From the NCBI GenBank assembly GCA_014584395.1, contig JACTMY010000010.1, positions 248,001-312,000 on the forward strand: a stretch of DNA of 64,000 bases, given 5' to 3'. Source of the DNA: Planctomycetota bacterium (GTDB taxonomy: Bacteria; Planctomycetota; Planctomycetia; Gemmatales; HRBIN36). Below, piece after piece: positions 39,133 through 49,067 of this stretch. The position numbers and the translations under genes are program-made. The notes under the pieces are model-generated. The model had not been told where the DNA came from, did no database searches, and saw only the letters and a program-made list of their open reading frames with translations. The first letter of the stretch is position 1; each line of letters begins with the position of its first letter.

Positions 39133-40421
39133 GCTTCGGCCTCCACCAGCGGTTCCCCGGTTTCAATGTCGAGTTCTTCCACGTCGAGTTGCCCGCTAAT
39201 CAGCTTGGGCAAGAGCAGGTCACGGGTCGTTCGGAGATTCTTGTTTTTTCTCAAAATGACTTCGATGTTCTTCACAGCCGGGGCAACAAGGGCGTCAAAC
39301 TGTTGAACCAAGTCCGCTGGCGGGACAATAACTTCAAGGTCTGCCAGTAGCTTTGTGGTTAGACTTCCACGAGAACTTCCGTCGGAAATCTGCCGGAACT
39401 GGTTGTACCTCCGCATCAAATCAAAAAACAAAAAATTGTCTGTAGCCTTTTTCCCGTCAGCGGTCAGGGCGATGGTTGACTGATTGATGTAACAATCAAG
39501 GCGTAGCATTGACGTTTGACCACGAGTCTTTCCTTGCCCAGCACTGGCGATAACGGTGCAGCCAGATCGTGCAAATCGGGTGCTCGAATTCGAGACGCCT
39601 TCTTGTGTGATTGTCTTGTCGGTCTCGATAATAAAGGTGTTCCCGGTTTCGCCAGATGAAAGCCACGGAATGTCACCACCCCAATACTCATCTGTGCTGG
39701 TGCGTGGTGTCCCCCCGCTGGTAATTCTTTCGCAAATCGTTTCCAGTCGAGCAACCTTCCACCCCTCGGGAATCTTGCCCAGCGGAGAGTTGGTTAGTTT
39801 TACTTTTTCGTGGCCGGGGAAGCGGAAGTTGACGAACCATTCCCGGTAAATCGCTTGGGCCATTTCTTCCAAGATGGCGATTCGCCGGGTGTTGTTCTCA
39901 ATCAGGTCGTCATACGCCGACAACACCACGGCAATCTTGCGTTGGGTTAGGAGAGGTGGGAGCGGAATTTCAAAGGTTTCGATTTTGGATTTTGTCAGCG
40001 CCTCCCTTGTAGCGCCCCCTTGTGCTATACTCATCAGTTCGGCTTTGTACCGTGGGGAGTTGATACACGACAGAACATAATAGGGATCGGCTTTTGCTGG
40101 GTCGATTCTGACAAGTGCAACGTGTTGATTCACCCTCGCTGGAAGAAGCGAGTCGGGAACCATACAGCAGCGTGCGACCGATGCCCCTGTAATGTTGAGC
40201 AAAATATCTCGACTGGCGACCTGCACATTATCGAGTTGAGCGGCCTGTTGTTCGTCTATAAACGCCAACCCCTCACGTTCAAAACCAAAATCATAGACGT
40301 TGAGGCTCCGAATTAGGGATATGCCTTCGGTTTTATACGCTTTCTCCCCGCCGGCGGGCGTTGCTCCACTTCCAATTTTGGTTGCAATGTCTTTGAGCTT
40401 AACCTGTGCCCATTGTTTCAT
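39129..40421 (-). CDS. hsdS: Type I restriction enzyme S (specificity) subunit
   Basis: 430 residues with two target-recognition domains. Each begins with a typical entry ([19 protein letters not shown] and [20 protein letters not shown]) and ends with a conserved helix ([26 protein letters not shown] and [20 protein letters not shown]). HsdS reads the split DNA target for both methylation and cleavage. Overlaps of four bases on both sides (hsdM stop, fic start) show tight coupling. Which sequence it recognises cannot be read from the protein. Confidence 0.94.
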   Translation of the reverse strand: MKQWAQVKLKDIATKIGSGATPAGGEKAYKTEGISLIRSLNVYDFGFEREGLAFIDEQQAAQLDNVQVASRDILLNITGASVARCCMVPDSLLPARVNQHVALVRIDPAKADPYYVLSCINSPRYKAELMSIAQGGATREALTKSKIETFEIPLPPLLTQRKIAVVLSAYDDLIENNTRRIAILEEMAQAIYREWFVNFRFPGHEKVKLTNSPLGKIPEGWKVARLETICERITSGGTPRTSTDEYWGGDIPWLSSGETGNTFIIETDKTITQEGVSNSSTRFARSGCTVIASAGQGKTRGQTSMLRLDCYINQSTIALTADGKKATDNFLFFDLMRRYNQFRQISDGSSRGSLTTKLLADLEVIVPPADLVQQFDALVAPAVKNIEVILRKNKNLRTTRDLLLPKLISGQLDVEELDIETGEPLVEAEA

Positions 40422-41992
40422 GTTGCCGCCTCCAACAGCTTGGCAACATTGGCCGCAATGCGTTCTTCCAACTCACGGGCTTCGCTGTTGAGAACTTCCA
40501 GTTCTTCGTTGAGTTCTTCCAGCCGCTCGGCAAAATCAAACTCATCTTCCCCCTTGTCCGCCACGCCGACGTAGCGACCGGGGTTGAGGCTCCACCCTTG
40601 GGCTTCGATTTCCTTGAGCGTGGCGACCTTGCATAGCCCCGCAATATCGGCGTACTTGAGCTTGGGAAACGTCTCTTTCAGATCAGGTTCTTCACCGGGG
40701 AAATCTTCATCATTACCAGCAATGAATTCCGGCTTTTCGCCCCGGTACAAGCGGACGATATTGGCGATGAACTCAATCTGCTTGGGGCTGAATTTGCGGT
40801 GAGCACGATCCACCTGCCGGAAGATATGCCGGGCGTCGATGAACAACACCTTGTCCTTGCGGTCGGTCTTGGCTTTCCCTTTGTCCAAAAACCAGAGGGT
40901 ACAGGGGAGCGTGACGGTGTAAAAAAAGTTCGGGCCAATGGCGATCATCACATCGACGGCATGGGCCAGCAGCAGTTTCTTTCTAATTTCCATTTCCGAT
41001 TGCCGGGCATCGGCGGCGCTGTTGGCCATCACGAAGCCCGCCCGCCCCTTCGCATTCAAGGCGGAATAAAATAATTCGATCCAGAGGTAGTTGGCGTTGT
41101 CGGCCTTGGGCATCCCCAATGGAAAGCGGGGATCGTCTTTGATTTTTTCTTTATCGACCTTATCGACGTTGAACGGCGGATTGGCCATCACGAAGTCGAA
41201 CTTGCCGACCGATTCGTGCAAGTCTTCGTAGTAGGTGTTTCCCTGCCGAATGTCGCCAGAGAGGGCATGGACGGCAAGGTTCATTAAGCAAAGCTGGCGG
41301 GTTTCATCGACCCGCTCTTGCCCGTACACGGAGATTTCGACGCTGGGGTTGTGCTTGTGGGCCTTGATGAAATCGGCGGACTGGACGAACATGCCGCCCG
41401 AACCGCAGGCGGGGTCGAAGATGCGCCCGTGGTACGGTTCGATGATTTGCACGATCAGCTTGACCAGCGAAGTGGGAGTAAAAAACTCCCCGCCCTTTTG
41501 CCCTTCCGCACGGGCGAAATTGCCAAGGAAGTATTCGTAGATTTTGCCGAAGGTGTCCCCCTCGGCATCGACCGCCAGTTGCGAGAAGGTCTTGAGCAGG
41601 GCGACCAGCGTGGAATTTTCGATCTTGGTGTAGCTCTTGGGCAGCACGCCCTTGAGTTCTTCGTTCTCGGCTTCCACCGCCTTCATCGCTTCGTTGATGG
41701 CCTTGCCGATGTTCTCCCCTTCGGGCAGGGCGAGCAGGTGAGAGAAGCGGGCCTGCGGCGGCAGGAACATGACGCCCTTGGCCTGATAATCTTCCTTGCC
41801 GATACCCCGCCGCCCGGTCCCTTTGCCCGCCAGTTCTTTTTCCGCCTGCGTGAAGCGATGGTCGGCGTAGCGGAGGAAGATCAACCCCAGCACGGGCACG
41901 GAGTATTCCGACGACTTGAGCTTGCTGTTCGCCCGTAGCTCATCGGCGGACGCCCAGAGGCGTTTTTCAATTTCGGTATGGTTGTTGGCCAT
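40418..41992 (-). CDS. hsdM: Type I restriction enzyme M (methyltransferase) subunit
   Basis: 524 residues from ATG 41992 ([13 protein letters not shown]); the frame is open to 42121 without homology. The SAM-binding motif FDPACGSGG is at 192-200 and the catalytic NPPF motif of an adenine N6-methylase at 271-274. Helical N- and C-terminal regions match the HsdM fold. It is the first gene of the operon, and its last four bases overlap the hsdS start. Confidence 0.95.
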   Translation of the reverse strand: MANNHTEIEKRLWASADELRANSKLKSSEYSVPVLGLIFLRYADHRFTQAEKELAGKGTGRRGIGKEDYQAKGVMFLPPQARFSHLLALPEGENIGKAINEAMKAVEAENEELKGVLPKSYTKIENSTLVALLKTFSQLAVDAEGDTFGKIYEYFLGNFARAEGQKGGEFFTPTSLVKLIVQIIEPYHGRIFDPACGSGGMFVQSADFIKAHKHNPSVEISVYGQERVDETRQLCLMNLAVHALSGDIRQGNTYYEDLHESVGKFDFVMANPPFNVDKVDKEKIKDDPRFPLGMPKADNANYLWIELFYSALNAKGRAGFVMANSAADARQSEMEIRKKLLLAHAVDVMIAIGPNFFYTVTLPCTLWFLDKGKAKTDRKDKVLFIDARHIFRQVDRAHRKFSPKQIEFIANIVRLYRGEKPEFIAGNDEDFPGEEPDLKETFPKLKYADIAGLCKVATLKEIEAQGWSLNPGRYVGVADKGEDEFDFAERLEELNEELEVLNSEARELEERIAANVAKLLEAAT

Positions 41993-42125
41993 GATGGTCT
42001 GTGATTTTGCGTTTCGTGAGAAGAGGAAGTAAAAATCTATCCTACGTTGGGTCTTGCACCCTCGCAAGCAAGCAATGTTGGCAGTTATAGAACTCGACGC
42101 CAGTCGTGATTTTTTCCCCATGCCC

Positions 42126-42368
42126 CTAAGCGGACGAAAGCACCAGCGCCAGGATGGCCGCTTTGATGTGCTCAGGAAGGGTTGGCCATGCGTGAATTAG
42201 CCTCTGCAATTCGGCGTCAAGTTGCGTTTCATGGGCCAAGGTATGGGCCATACGGGAATGATTTTGTGACGTAACCTCTTGTGGCTGAATAGGATTGCGT
42301 TTTTTGGTGTTCGGATTCAAAATCCGATACCCGCAAGGGTGTGTGGGTTCAAGTCCCTCCTTCGGCAC
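42126..42368 (-). pseudogene. Stranded 3' end of the integrase gene at attR
   Basis: 80 codons open from GTG 42368. The first 19 (PKEGLEPTHPCGYRILNP) come from the attachment core and are identical to residues 466-483 of the integrase. The next 61 (NTKKRNPIQPQ... ending [17 protein letters not shown]) lie inside the island and would be joined in frame to the integrase when the element circularises. In the integrated state no start with a ribosome site is present, so it is probably silent. Confidence 0.85.
42233..42250 (+). repeat. Candidate integrase arm site, right copy
   Basis: 18 bases identical to 28350-28367 and in the same direction, 60 bases inside the island from attR. Confidence 0.5.
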
Positions 42369-42369
42369 T
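42311..42369 (+). repeat. attR core of the genomic island
   Basis: 59 bases identical to the attL core at 28171-28229. It is a partial tRNA-Leu (anticodon arm to 3' end) without a 5' half, so it is not a working tRNA. It marks the right boundary of the island. Confidence 0.92.
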
Positions 42370-42431
42370 GCTGCAATCGTTGAGCGAGCGCTTTTCTCGT
42401 CGCTGTTTGTGCCCCCTGCCCTGGACCAAAC

Positions 42432-44564
42432 TCAGCGGTCCCCGAGCTTCTTGCCGAGACAGAAGAGAAAGTGCTGGCTGCGGATGAACAAGGCGCCGTT
42501 GGAAATGGCGGGGGTGGCCATGACATAGTCCTCCAACGCGTTCTCCGCCAGCAATTCGAATTGCGGACCCGCTTTCACGACCCGCACGTCCCCGCTCTCG
42601 GCGAAGAAATAGAGCCGGCCGTCCGCCGCCAGGGGCGAGGCGGTGTAGCTGTCGCCGCCCATGCGTTGTTTGTAGATTTCCTTCCCCGTGGCCGCTTCAT
42701 AGCAGGCCACGATGCCCGAATTCGAGCAGGTGTAAAAGTAGTCGCCATACAGGATGGGCGTGGGCATGTAGGGGCCGCCGCGCATCCGGCTCCAGGCGAT
42801 ATGCTCGTTCGTCTCTTCTTTTTCCTTGAGCGAGATGTCGCCGGCGGCGCCGGGCTTAATGGCGAAGATGGGCTGGATCGGCCGATTGCCGCTGGTAATG
42901 AAGAGCAAATCCTTTCCGCAGACTGGCGTCGGCACGGTGACTTCCGACTTCTTGGCCAGCCGCCATAGTTCGACTCCGGTCTTGGGATCGTAGCTGCGGG
43001 CATATTGAGCCGCGTTGGTGACCAGTTCCGTTCGGAGGGAGTTGCGCCAAATGACCGGCGAACTCCAAGAGGGGATTTCATCCCGCGGCGTGGACCAAAC
43101 CTTGGCCCCATCTTCCAAGCTGAAAGCGGCGATGAAGGAATCCTTGCTGAGGTCGCATTGCAGGATGCACAGCCCATCGTGGATCAAGGGCGAATTGCCG
43201 AAGCCCCATTCATATTCGCGGTCGATGGCGAAGCTGGAGTCGAGCGTGGAGAGGTCGCGCTTCCACAGCAGTTTGCCATGGAAATCGTAACAATAGAGCC
43301 CTTCCGAGCCGAAGCAGGCAATGACGTGTTTGCCGTCCGTGGCGGGGGTGCAGTTGGCCTGGCTGCCTTTCAAATGCCGCTTGATCTTGGGCACGCCTTC
43401 ATGGGCTTTTTGATTCCACAAGATGGCCCCCGTGTCGCGGTCGACGCACAGGACGTGCCAGGTATGGACCGTCGTGTCGTTGACGGAGGCGACGTCGCCA
43501 TAATTGCCGATGCGGATTTTTTGTTCCGGCATGCCGCTGACGGCGGTCGTGATGAAAACGCGGTTGCCCCAAATCACCGGGCAGGAATGGCCCAGGCCAG
43601 GGATGGCGGTCTTCCAGCGAACGTTGGCGCCTTCCCTGACATTCCAAGCGACGGGAGGCTGCTGCCCATCGGCGATTCCCGTGCCGTCCGGGCCGCGGAA
43701 AGAGGGCCAATTGAGGGGCGAGGCCACGACGTTGCCGCCGAGGTCGATGGGCGTCCTGGGTTTATCCACGGGTTTGAATTTGTAGAAGGTGTATTCGGCT
43801 GTGAAGCGGGTCATGACCAGCTGCACGTCGCCGCCCACGCGCTGGACCCGCAGTTTGGCCCCTTCCGCACCCAGGGGAATGAATTCATCCGGTCCGATGG
43901 GCTTGAGCCAGCGGCCGCCAAGCACCAGGCCCACGTCCTTGAGCGCGAGCGCCAGCTTGCCGCCGCCATCGCTCTCGTATTGGCCGACCAAGGGTTCCCA
44001 AGCTTTCTTGTCGTCTTCGCTGGCGGGGGGCAGCGGCTTGGCTCCCGCCTTTTTCAAAGCTTCCTGCAGGTCGTTGTTTTTGGCGTTCGTGGCCGTGTAC
44101 AAGCTGGCATCCAGGGCATCCTGGCCGATCGCGGCATGGTCGAGAATCATCTGCGCCATTTTGGCGTTGTTCATGGTCGCCGCGGTGAACAACGCCGCAT
44201 CCACGTCCTTGGCACCGGACTTGATCAGGAACTCCGCGACGTCCATTTTCATGCCCGCGACGGCGTAGCTCAGCGGAGTCTGATACCAAATGAAATCGCG
44301 GACATTGACGTCGGCGCCGCGCTGAACGAGGAGTTGGATGACTTCGAGATGACCTTTGCTCGCGGCGATCCACAAAGCCGAAACGCCGATTTCATTCTTG
44401 GCATTCACCTCCGCCCCGGCATCCAAGGCCGCCTGCACGGCTTTGACGTCGCTGGCCCGCACCGCGGCCCACAAGGCGTCCCGATTTTCGCTGCCCGACG
44501 CGGCATGGAACCAGCCCATCAGGCCAAGCAAAGTCAGCAGCCAGCTTGTTGCGAGAAGACGCAT
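42432..44564 (-). CDS. Ankyrin-repeat and PQQ-type beta-propeller secreted protein
   Basis: 710 residues from ATG 44564, which follows AAGGAGTCAAG. A signal peptide (about 1-24) leads to three or four ankyrin repeats (AGAEVNAKNEIGVSALWIAASKG and following, residues 30-150). A short linker domain follows, then a PQQ-like (quinoprotein) eight-blade propeller beginning at WPSFRGPDGTGIADG, a frequent planctomycete signature. The blades carry motifs such as VLCVDRDTGAILWNQK and YDPKTGVELWR. It is probably periplasmic; the ankyrin part suggests protein binding. No enzymatic residues could be named. Confidence 0.85.
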   Translation of the reverse strand: MRLLATSWLLTLLGLMGWFHAASGSENRDALWAAVRASDVKAVQAALDAGAEVNAKNEIGVSALWIAASKGHLEVIQLLVQRGADVNVRDFIWYQTPLSYAVAGMKMDVAEFLIKSGAKDVDAALFTAATMNNAKMAQMILDHAAIGQDALDASLYTATNAKNNDLQEALKKAGAKPLPPASEDDKKAWEPLVGQYESDGGGKLALALKDVGLVLGGRWLKPIGPDEFIPLGAEGAKLRVQRVGGDVQLVMTRFTAEYTFYKFKPVDKPRTPIDLGGNVVASPLNWPSFRGPDGTGIADGQQPPVAWNVREGANVRWKTAIPGLGHSCPVIWGNRVFITTAVSGMPEQKIRIGNYGDVASVNDTTVHTWHVLCVDRDTGAILWNQKAHEGVPKIKRHLKGSQANCTPATDGKHVIACFGSEGLYCYDFHGKLLWKRDLSTLDSSFAIDREYEWGFGNSPLIHDGLCILQCDLSKDSFIAAFSLEDGAKVWSTPRDEIPSWSSPVIWRNSLRTELVTNAAQYARSYDPKTGVELWRLAKKSEVTVPTPVCGKDLLFITSGNRPIQPIFAIKPGAAGDISLKEKEETNEHIAWSRMRGGPYMPTPILYGDYFYTCSNSGIVACYEAATGKEIYKQRMGGDSYTASPLAADGRLYFFAESGDVRVVKAGPQFELLAENALEDYVMATPAISNGALFIRSQHFLFCLGKKLGDR

Positions 44565-44736
44565 CTTGACTCCTTGAATATGCATGGGCCGCGAGGATCA
44601 GTCCAAAATGGAAGCGCGCCAGAACTTGTCTGACTTCTCGTCATTCGATCCATCCACTCGAGCATTGACCCGATTGATGGTATTCCATGGGGATTGATCG
44701 CGTCAAGCGCTCAACGACCCCAGAGGCCAGCCATGG

Positions 44737-46491
44737 CTATTCGGGTTTGGCCGGCGGTCTTTCCCGGGCGACTTCGGCCACGCGTTCGGCCGGCAGGCTG
44801 GGCATGGGGGGCAGACCCAGGATTTCTCTGGCTCGATTTAGGGCGTCATCGATGTGCCCCGTCACGTTTTGGCTTCCAAATTGTTCATACTTGCCCGATC
44901 GATCCAGGGCGATGAGCGGCTGAGCGTGGATTTCCGAGAGGATCATGGCGATCCCTTCCCGGTCGCATTTATGCTTCAAATCCATGAGAGCATGCATGCC
45001 CGTGGCATCCATCGAGGGCACGTGCCGCATGCGCAAGATGAAGACCTTGGTGCCCGAAGCGATGGTGGAAAGGATGTCCTTGACCTTGTCCGCCACGCCA
45101 AAGAAAAAGGGACCATTCACCTCATACACCTCCACGCGCTTGGGAATGTCGCGCAGGGCAATCGCATTGGGATCATCCACTTCATTTTGGATGGCGTCCC
45201 GCAATTCGCGCGTGACGACGGAGACGTTGGTCACGTCGGCCATCCGCTTGATGAAGAGCAAGCAGGCCAGGACCAAGCCCACGGGCACGGCGACGGTCAA
45301 ATCGACCAACACCGTCAAGGAGAACGTGACGAGCAGGACGCTGGCGTCGGATTTCGGCGCTTTGAGGAGCGAAGTAAAGGCATGGATTTCCGACATGTTG
45401 AAGGCCACGATCACCAGGATGGCGGCCAGGCAACAGAGGGGGATGTATCCGGCATAGGGCGCGAACAGCAGCATGATAATGAGGAGCGTCAAGGCATGGA
45501 CCATGCCCGCCACGGGAGTGCGTCCGCCCGATTTAACGTTGGTGGCGGTGCGCGCGATGGCGCCGGTGGCGGGAATGCCCCCGAACAAGGGCGAGGCGAT
45601 ATTGGCTATCCCCTGGGCGATCAGCTCCATGTTCGGTCGGTGGCGGCCCCCGATCATGCCATCCGCCACCACGGCCGAGAGCAGCGACTCGATGCCGCCA
45701 AGCAAGGCGATGGTGATCGCGGGCTGCCATAAGGCGTTGATTTTCTCCCAACTCAAGGCTGGCCATTGGGGCGTCGGCAAATGGCTGGGAATCGCTCCAA
45801 AGCGATCTTGAATGGTTTCCAGGTTGAGGTGAGGAAACCATTTTTTGATGACCAGCGCGATGGCCGTGGCGAGGATCAAAACCACCAGGGGAGCCGGGAT
45901 TTTGATCTTCAGCTTGGGCCAGTAGACCAAAATGGCCAAACAGAGCAAACTGAGAACCAAGGCGGTGGGATTGATCGTGCCGAAGTTTTCCCAATAGATC
46001 TGGCATTTTTGCAAAAACTCGGGCGGCAGGTCGCTGATCTGCAGCCCGAAGAAGTCCTTGATTTGCGAGGAAAAAATGATGACGGCGATGCCGCTGGTGA
46101 AGCCGGTGGTAACCGGATAGGGGATGAATTTAATGGCGGCCCCAAGTTGGGATGCTCCCATGATGATGAGCATGATGCCTGCCATGATCGTTGCCAGGAT
46201 CAAGCCGTCCAAGCCGAACTTCGGTGCAACCACGATGGCGTAAATTATCGGGATGAAAGCGCCCGTCGGTCCGCCGATTTGGACGCGGCTGCCGCCCAGC
46301 AGGGAAATAATGAAACCGGCCACAATCGCCGTGTAAAGACCTTGTTCGGGTTTGACTCCCGATCCGATGGCGAAGGCCATCGCCAGGGGCAAAGCGACGA
46401 CGCCAACGATCAATCCTGCCGTGACATCCCCTAAGAATTGTTGTCGACTGTATCCTTGTTTGAAACACGTCACCAACTTCGGGACGAACAT
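44737..46491 (-). CDS. SulP-family inorganic anion transporter with STAS domain
   Basis: 584 residues. The N-terminal region FLGDVTAGLIVGVVALPLAMAFAIGSGVKPEQGLYTAI is the SulP signature, followed by about 10-12 more membrane segments. The C-terminal STAS domain has VYEVNGPFFFGVAD and SMDATGMHAL. SulP proteins move sulfate, bicarbonate or similar anions, often with sodium or protons; the substrate cannot be told. It is divergent from the DUF1592 gene. Confidence 0.93.
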   Translation of the reverse strand: MFVPKLVTCFKQGYSRQQFLGDVTAGLIVGVVALPLAMAFAIGSGVKPEQGLYTAIVAGFIISLLGGSRVQIGGPTGAFIPIIYAIVVAPKFGLDGLILATIMAGIMLIIMGASQLGAAIKFIPYPVTTGFTSGIAVIIFSSQIKDFFGLQISDLPPEFLQKCQIYWENFGTINPTALVLSLLCLAILVYWPKLKIKIPAPLVVLILATAIALVIKKWFPHLNLETIQDRFGAIPSHLPTPQWPALSWEKINALWQPAITIALLGGIESLLSAVVADGMIGGRHRPNMELIAQGIANIASPLFGGIPATGAIARTATNVKSGGRTPVAGMVHALTLLIIMLLFAPYAGYIPLCCLAAILVIVAFNMSEIHAFTSLLKAPKSDASVLLVTFSLTVLVDLTVAVPVGLVLACLLFIKRMADVTNVSVVTRELRDAIQNEVDDPNAIALRDIPKRVEVYEVNGPFFFGVADKVKDILSTIASGTKVFILRMRHVPSMDATGMHALMDLKHKCDREGIAMILSEIHAQPLIALDRSGKYEQFGSQNVTGHIDDALNRAREILGLPPMPSLPAERVAEVARERPPAKPE

Positions 46492-46667
46492 ATGAATGAT
46501 CCTTCAGACCTACCGAATAGTTCGCCGTGGCCGCGCTTTGGCATCCAACCTAAAGGCGAGAATCACTCGACGGCGAAATGGTATTCAGGTATCATAGGAA
46601 TCGAAACATGCCTCGAAAGACTAGCCTCTTTGTTCTGCCACGGCCCCCCCAAAGAGACGACTGCTCA

Positions 46668-49067
46668 ATGCCCCGATGGATCATCCTTTTATTGATCATC
46701 TTGCTCACCAGCGGCGCCGTTTGGTGCTGGCCGGCGTCTGATCCCCGCCCGAGTCTGGTTCATCAAAGTCACAAAGCAGCGGCGAGCGAGCCGCCCATCG
46801 CTGCCTTCATGGGGCAATACTGTTTGACATGCCACGGTGGAAGCAAGCCTGCGGGGCAACTCTCGCTAGATAAATGGACGGAGCCGAAAGCCCTTGGCGA
46901 AAATGTTTTGCTCCTGGACAAAATGTTGCATCAGCTCGAGGAAGGCGCCATGCCTCCCGAGGAAGCGGAGCAGCCCGCCGCGGAAGAGCGATCGTCCATC
47001 CAACGCTGGCTAAGGGAACAACGGGATCGGCAACTGTCCAAAGTCCCCGTCATGCCGCCGCGGATCACTTTGCGGCGGCTGAATCGGTTGGAATACAACC
47101 TGACGGTGCGCGACCTCTTGGGGGTGGCCTTTCAGCCGGCCGATGACTTCCCCAACGACGACATCGGCTATGGCTTCGACAACATTGGCGACGTCTTGAC
47201 GGTCTCCCCCCTGCTGCTGGAAAAATACTTAAGAGCAGCGGAAGCCATCACGAACCAGGCATTGACGGCGCCTAAACCGGTCCCGCCCAGCAAACGGCGC
47301 GTGATCGCTCGCGACCTGCAATTGCAGCCGCGCAGCCGGCGTTTCCTGGCGGGGGAAAAGTTTCGCTTGCTGGAAACCGGCAAGGCGACGCTCACCTTCA
47401 CCTTTCCCAGCGATGGGGAATATATCTTCCGCTTCAGCGGCCATGGCCAGCGAGCGGGGGAAGACCCGCCGCGCATGCGTTGGCTTTTGGACGGCCGGGA
47501 ACTCCACACGTTTGAAGTGACGGAAGCCGAGCCGCGCTCGCAAAAGCTGGAACATCGCCAATGGGTTCAGGCGGGGGAGCGCACCTGGACCATCGAGTTC
47601 ATCAATCCCCACCGCGAGCCTGCCCCGGCGCCGGATACAACGGAAAACCAAGATCAAGAGACGAAGAAAGAACAGAAACCGCCGCGGCAAGAGAAGTTGG
47701 TTCGCCGCCTGGCGATTGAGCTGATTGAAATCGATGGTCCTCACAAAGCCCCTGCCCCGCCGCCGCCTCAGAGTTATCAGAATGTGTTCAGGGTGCGTCC
47801 AGGCGGTGCGTTGTCGCCGCACGACGCGGCCAGGCAGATCATCCTCCCCTTGGCCGCAAGGGCCTATCGCCGACCCGTGACGGAGAAAGAAGTCGATCAA
47901 TTGCTCAGCCTCTTTGACGGCAGTCAGCAGGCGGGCGAGTCGTTTGACGCCGGCGTTCGACTGATGGTCCAGCGGCTCTTGATCTCTCCCCATTTTTTGT
48001 TTCACGTGGAACGAATTCAGCCGAAGACCAGGGATCAACAGGGAATTGCGGAATTGGATTCCTATGCCATGGCATCGCGCCTCTCCTACGCCTTGTGGTG
48101 TTCGATGCCGGACGAGGAACTCTTCCAATTGGCCGAGCAGGATCGGCTGCGCGATCCCGAAGTGTTGTCCAAGCAGATGCGGCGGATGATCCAGGACGAG
48201 AAAGCCCAGGCCATGGTTCAGGCCTTCACGGGGCAATGGCTCCAGTTGCGGAAGCTCGAGGAAGCCACGCCGGACCCCAAGCGCTTCGCGGGGTTCACGG
48301 CAGAATTGCGCCAGGCGATGCGATTGGAAACGGAACTGTTTTTCATGGAGATCCTGCGCAGCAATCGACCGATTCACGACCTGCTCAGCGCCGATTTCAC
48401 ATACATGAACGCGCGCTTGGCGGAACATTACGGCATCCCCGGCGTCCAAGGGCCGGAGATGAGGCGGGTTTCCTTGAAAGGAACGCCGCGCGGCGGCGTC
48501 TTGACGCAGGCCAGCCTTTTAACCGTGACCTCCAACCCCACGCGCACCTCTCCCGTGAAGCGCGGCAAGTGGATCATGGAGAATGTGCTGGGCACGCCTC
48601 CGCCGCCGCCCCCGCCCGGCGCGGGTGATTTGCCCGAGGGGGAGCAGGCTGAAGCCAAGGGCAGCGTCCGGCAGCGTTTGGAAATCCATCGATCCCAGCC
48701 GCAATGCGCCACGTGCCACACCCGGATGGATACCTTCGGCTTTGCCCTGGAGAACTTCAACCCGATCGGTCAATGGCGGGATCACGATGGATCGCACCCC
48801 GTGGATGCCACCGGATCGTTCCCCAACGGCCAAACGTTTCGAAACTTGCCCGAGTTTCGGACCGTATTATTGAGCAAACAGGAGGCCTTTCGGGTAACCT
48901 TGATGGAGAAATGGCTGACTTTTGCCCTTGGGCATGGTCTGCATCCCGAGGATCGCCCCTGGCTGTTGGCCTTGGCCCAGCAAGTGAAGCAGAAAGAAGA
49001 TCGGTTCATGGATATGATCGAGGTGCTGGTGCTCAGCGATATCTTCCGCAAGACCCGAGGTGAATGA
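46668..49067 (+). CDS. DUF1592 domain protein (planctomycete cytochrome-like)
   Basis: 799 residues from ATG 46668; in-frame ATGs at 46578 and 46608 would add a non-signal extension. A signal segment (IILLLIILLTSGAVWCW) precedes a heme-like CLTCHGG. The order then is DUF1587 (RLNRLEYNLTVRDLLGV), DUF1595/DUF1592 (LIVQRLLISPHFLF-like region, MASRLSYALWCSMPDEELF), DUF1588 (CATCHTRMDTFGFALENFNPIGQWR) and DUF1585 at the C-terminus. These multi-domain proteins are found in great number in planctomycetes, usually paired with DUF1552, and may act in periplasmic carbohydrate or other redox chemistry; no member's reaction is certain. The next gene overlaps by four bases. Confidence 0.93.
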   Translation: MPRWIILLLIILLTSGAVWCWPASDPRPSLVHQSHKAAASEPPIAAFMGQYCLTCHGGSKPAGQLSLDKWTEPKALGENVLLLDKMLHQLEEGAMPPEEAEQPAAEERSSIQRWLREQRDRQLSKVPVMPPRITLRRLNRLEYNLTVRDLLGVAFQPADDFPNDDIGYGFDNIGDVLTVSPLLLEKYLRAAEAITNQALTAPKPVPPSKRRVIARDLQLQPRSRRFLAGEKFRLLETGKATLTFTFPSDGEYIFRFSGHGQRAGEDPPRMRWLLDGRELHTFEVTEAEPRSQKLEHRQWVQAGERTWTIEFINPHREPAPAPDTTENQDQETKKEQKPPRQEKLVRRLAIELIEIDGPHKAPAPPPPQSYQNVFRVRPGGALSPHDAARQIILPLAARAYRRPVTEKEVDQLLSLFDGSQQAGESFDAGVRLMVQRLLISPHFLFHVERIQPKTRDQQGIAELDSYAMASRLSYALWCSMPDEELFQLAEQDRLRDPEVLSKQMRRMIQDEKAQAMVQAFTGQWLQLRKLEEATPDPKRFAGFTAELRQAMRLETELFFMEILRSNRPIHDLLSADFTYMNARLAEHYGIPGVQGPEMRRVSLKGTPRGGVLTQASLLTVTSNPTRTSPVKRGKWIMENVLGTPPPPPPPGAGDLPEGEQAEAKGSVRQRLEIHRSQPQCATCHTRMDTFGFALENFNPIGQWRDHDGSHPVDATGSFPNGQTFRNLPEFRTVLLSKQEAFRVTLMEKWLTFALGHGLHPEDRPWLLALAQQVKQKEDRFMDMIEVLVLSDIFRKTRGE

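Noticed and set aside
42311-42369. Second tRNA-Leu
   Set aside because: Only the 3' part is present; the acceptor 5' strand and D arm are missing. It is the attR core.
43005-44633. Open frame of 542 codons opposite the ankyrin/PQQ gene
   Set aside because: Antisense shadow of a gene with clear domains and a good ribosome site.
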